Shown one piece after another: positions 61,952-64,000 of a stretch of DNA of 64,000 bases. Position numbers and translations under genes: made by a program. The DNA is taken from the NCBI GenBank assembly GCA_034520365.1, contig JAXHNP010000002.1, positions 496,001 through 560,000 of the forward strand, in the 5' to 3' direction. Below the pieces are notes generated by a model. That model saw only the letters and a list, made by a program, of their open reading frames with translations. It made no database searches and was not told the origin of the DNA. The stretch is from Desulfobacterales bacterium. GTDB taxonomy: Bacteria > Desulfobacterota > Desulfobacteria > Desulfobacterales > Desulfosalsimonadaceae. Position 1 is the stretch's first letter, and every line of letters starts with the position of its first letter.

Positions 61952-64000
61952 CTAATTGTTTAAAAGAAATTTTCTTTCCAATCGATCAGCAATCGCTAGA
62001 TAGCTTTTCGATCGATCACGGATTCTATCAGATATCACGGGAGTTATGTCTTCAAAAATTATAGGCAGGCCAAGCGGGTCATCAAAAATTTTTATTATAA
62101 ATTTCTCAAATTTCGGAACTCCGATTAACTCAATCAATTGGTCAACCGTTTCGTTAACTGCTTCTATCTTGCCAGCGAGCAACTGGTTTTCGGCTACACA
62201 CAGTAATACCCCTGGAGATTTTGGGCGAATATTTTGCGCGCGTCGAAGAAACCAATATCCCCTTTCATATTTATTCAACCGACTAAGGCAAAACCCGATG
62301 TCTCTTAGATATTTATAGTTTTCAGGAGACTTTTGAAGGCAAGCTTGTAGAAAGTTCAATGCCTCATTCGGCTTTCCTGTTTTTAACCTTAAAAAACCGT
62401 TTCGATAAAGAAAAGAAGTGTCGTGAGGATGTTCTTTAAGCAGTTCATCTAAATATGCCATGGCTTGATCGTAACGTCCGAGCAAACTTAAGGAATCACA
62501 CAAAATGAGAGTGCTTGTATGATGAGGGTATATTTCGATAGCTTTTTTTGCATACTCAATTGCTTTCTCATAATCTTTTAAATCCGAAAAATAAATAGAT
62601 GCCATATTGTTATAAGTGTCTGCCCTGATCAGAGTAAGATTGGGGGTTAAATTAAGAGCTTTATGATATAACTCCAGAGCTTTGCCAGTCTGCCCTGTGG
62701 GTTCGTAGTATCCGTATGCCAAATTATGTAATGGTCTAGCTGAGCCCGGTGCCTTTTTCCTTGCGTCCGCCCAAATACTTTGAACGGATCGCCAATCATA
62801 ATTCCGAACATATGTGCTTATTCCCAACCCAATTAAAGCGGTACAAATGGAAAATATTAAAAAAGCAAACATTGGTTTTTTGACCACGAAATAATGATCA
62901 AGCCCTTTTTTTATCCCGATTGAAATTGGGACAAACAGAAAGAGCGTGGGAAGATAATTCCTATGTTCAAAAACCATTTCAAGCGGTAGGATTGATGATT
63001 CGATGACATGATTGCAATAATAAAAAAGAATCGCAAAGGACAATACTGGATTCTTTCTAATTCGCCATACTGCAACCCCGATAAGGGACGCGTTGATCAA
63101 TATGGCAGGAAGCGTCGTCCACGGATTTAATAAAGAAACAGAAATGGGAAAATCATGGGTGATGCTGTAGTGTTCTACAGTGGGGTAAAAAATTTGGAAA
63201 AGATAAAATAACAACACGCTCGGCTGTGTCATCAAGCGCTGTTGCCATGAAAAAGGCCTGACCTCGTATATCCTCTCTAGGTATCGATTAAAATTGCCGT
63301 CCATGAAAATAAAAACACCAGCTGCGGCCACAAGAAACGCTCCAATAATAAACATTGAAGCGGCCAACTTTTGTGTTTTCCGGTCTTTTAAATCCCTGAA
63401 AAAAATAAACTCCATAAGCAAAAGGACAACTGGTAGCATCATGGCATTATTTTTAGAACCGATTGCAAACAGAAAAGACAGTGCACAAAAACCCCACCAA
63501 AAAAGACGATGAACTGCAATTTTGGTCATGCGAGCCTTCAGGTAACAGAATATCCCAATAATGTAAAAAAGTGCAGCCATAGATGCCATACGCTGAACAA
63601 TGTAGGTTACAGCCTGGATTTGGATGGGATGAATGCACCATATTGTGGCTGAAAGAAGTGCCACAAAATAAATGGTATTATGATCCAATCCTTTCACATT
63701 GGGCGTGCGAAGCAATAGCCTAACGGTTAGAAAAAGAAAAAACGCTGTGAGCAAATGAATGGTGGTGTTGACAATATGATAGCCGGTGACATCATCTCCA
63801 CCCCAGAGCCAATTTAAAGATAGCGAAAAATATGAGAGTGGCCGATATAAACTATCTTGGGTTGGGGTTGCATAAAAACTGTCGACAACAGCATCCAGAC
63901 TAAAGGACTGCATATGAATTTTCGCATTGCGGGTAATGTTCTGGTAATCATCCAATTGAAATGGACTATTGAAAGTATTGGAATAAATCAGGCAGATAAG
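61952..64000 (-). CDS. Membrane GT-C-like protein with TPR tail (partial)
   Basis: A protein of more than 680 residues cut by the window edge: the frame stays open through 64000 (reading SNTFNSPFQLDDYQN ahead of the first ATG), so the start lies outside. It has a TMTC/GT-C-like N-terminal part with about ten transmembrane segments (DDYQNITRN, RPLSYFSLSLNWLWGG), followed by about six TPR units (GKALELYHKALNLTPNL, YEKAIEYAKKAIEIYPHH). Probably an O-glycosylation-type transferase or scaffold; the substrate is unknown. Confidence 0.85.
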   Translation of the reverse strand, partial: LICLIYSNTFNSPFQLDDYQNITRNAKIHMQSFSLDAVVDSFYATPTQDSLYRPLSYFSLSLNWLWGGDDVTGYHIVNTTIHLLTAFFLFLTVRLLLRTPNVKGLDHNTIYFVALLSATIWCIHPIQIQAVTYIVQRMASMAALFYIIGIFCYLKARMTKIAVHRLFWWGFCALSFLFAIGSKNNAMMLPVVLLLMEFIFFRDLKDRKTQKLAASMFIIGAFLVAAAGVFIFMDGNFNRYLERIYEVRPFSWQQRLMTQPSVLLFYLFQIFYPTVEHYSITHDFPISVSLLNPWTTLPAILINASLIGVAVWRIRKNPVLSFAILFYYCNHVIESSILPLEMVFEHRNYLPTLFLFVPISIGIKKGLDHYFVVKKPMFAFLIFSICTALIGLGISTYVRNYDWRSVQSIWADARKKAPGSARPLHNLAYGYYEPTGQTGKALELYHKALNLTPNLTLIRADTYNNMASIYFSDLKDYEKAIEYAKKAIEIYPHHTSTLILCDSLSLLGRYDQAMAYLDELLKEHPHDTSFLYRNGFLRLKTGKPNEALNFLQACLQKSPENYKYLRDIGFCLSRLNKYERGYWFLRRAQNIRPKSPGVLLCVAENQLLAGKIEAVNETVDQLIELIGVPKFEKFIIKIFDDPLGLPIIFEDITPVISDRIRDRSKSYLAIADRLERKFLLNN

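Overview
The window reads as a chromosome segment of a Desulfobacterota (Desulfobacterales-like sulfate reducer) or close relative. The basis is gene content and order (xseA-xseB-ispA-dxs-tlyA, an EF-G-like GTPase with the divergent G1/G3 motifs common in that phylum, gmd-fcl, pepP-like/xerD, PilZ, rsmG), not a database search.

Region 1 (1-15.9 kb) is ordinary. It holds an overlapping exonuclease VII/isoprenoid operon (xseA, xseB, ispA, dxs, tlyA), an EF-G-like gene, a membrane diguanylate cyclase, a GDP-fucose pair (gmd, fcl), an Xaa-Pro peptidase overlapping xerD, a PilZ protein and rsmG. Two 151-158 bp miniature elements (15040-15197 and 15967-16117) bracket rsmG. Each has about 17-18 bp terminal inverted repeats and a perfect 9-10 bp direct repeat at its borders.

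Region 2 (16.2-34.2 kb) is a dense toxin-antitoxin (TA) island. I count ten apparently intact modules: Phd/VapC, YefM/YoeB, a small protein plus AbiEii-type nucleotidyltransferase, FitA/FitB-like, VapB/VapC, AbiEi/AbiEii, TumA/TumE-like, DUF433/DUF5615, and two MntA/HepT. At least seven more are decayed or toxin-less. Between them lie scraps of unrelated genes (sugar acetyltransferase, FAD oxidoreductase, purQ-like, AAA/DUF4143), short duplications and 12-bp iterons. A two-gene SNF2 helicase cassette (17263-20767), whose second gene looks like a detached C-terminal region with a zinc ribbon, sits between the first two TA modules.

Region 3 (34.3-64 kb) is a surface-glycan locus. It encodes UDP-xylose synthase, several GT2 and one GT4 glycosyltransferases, four large GT-C-type membrane proteins, a polysaccharide deacetylase, four PAPS-type sulfotransferases (one with a single in-frame amber codon), two LPG-synthase-TM/flippase-like proteins, a FemAB-like acyltransferase, a SAM methyltransferase and a VKOR-DsbA fusion. 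Together they suggest a sulfated polysaccharide or glycolipid. An IS21-family element (37375-40283, 7-bp target duplication) splits one GT-C gene; removing it restores the frame. An IS630-family and an IS1634-family element lie side by side at 51.0-54.1 kb, followed by a markedly AT-rich block (54.1-58.0 kb). A second scrapyard (43.07-44.34 kb) holds broken copies of pieces of the TA island: acetyltransferase, small-antitoxin start, AbiEii C-terminus and the 3' end of the SNF2 partner gene. The last gene is cut by the window edge.
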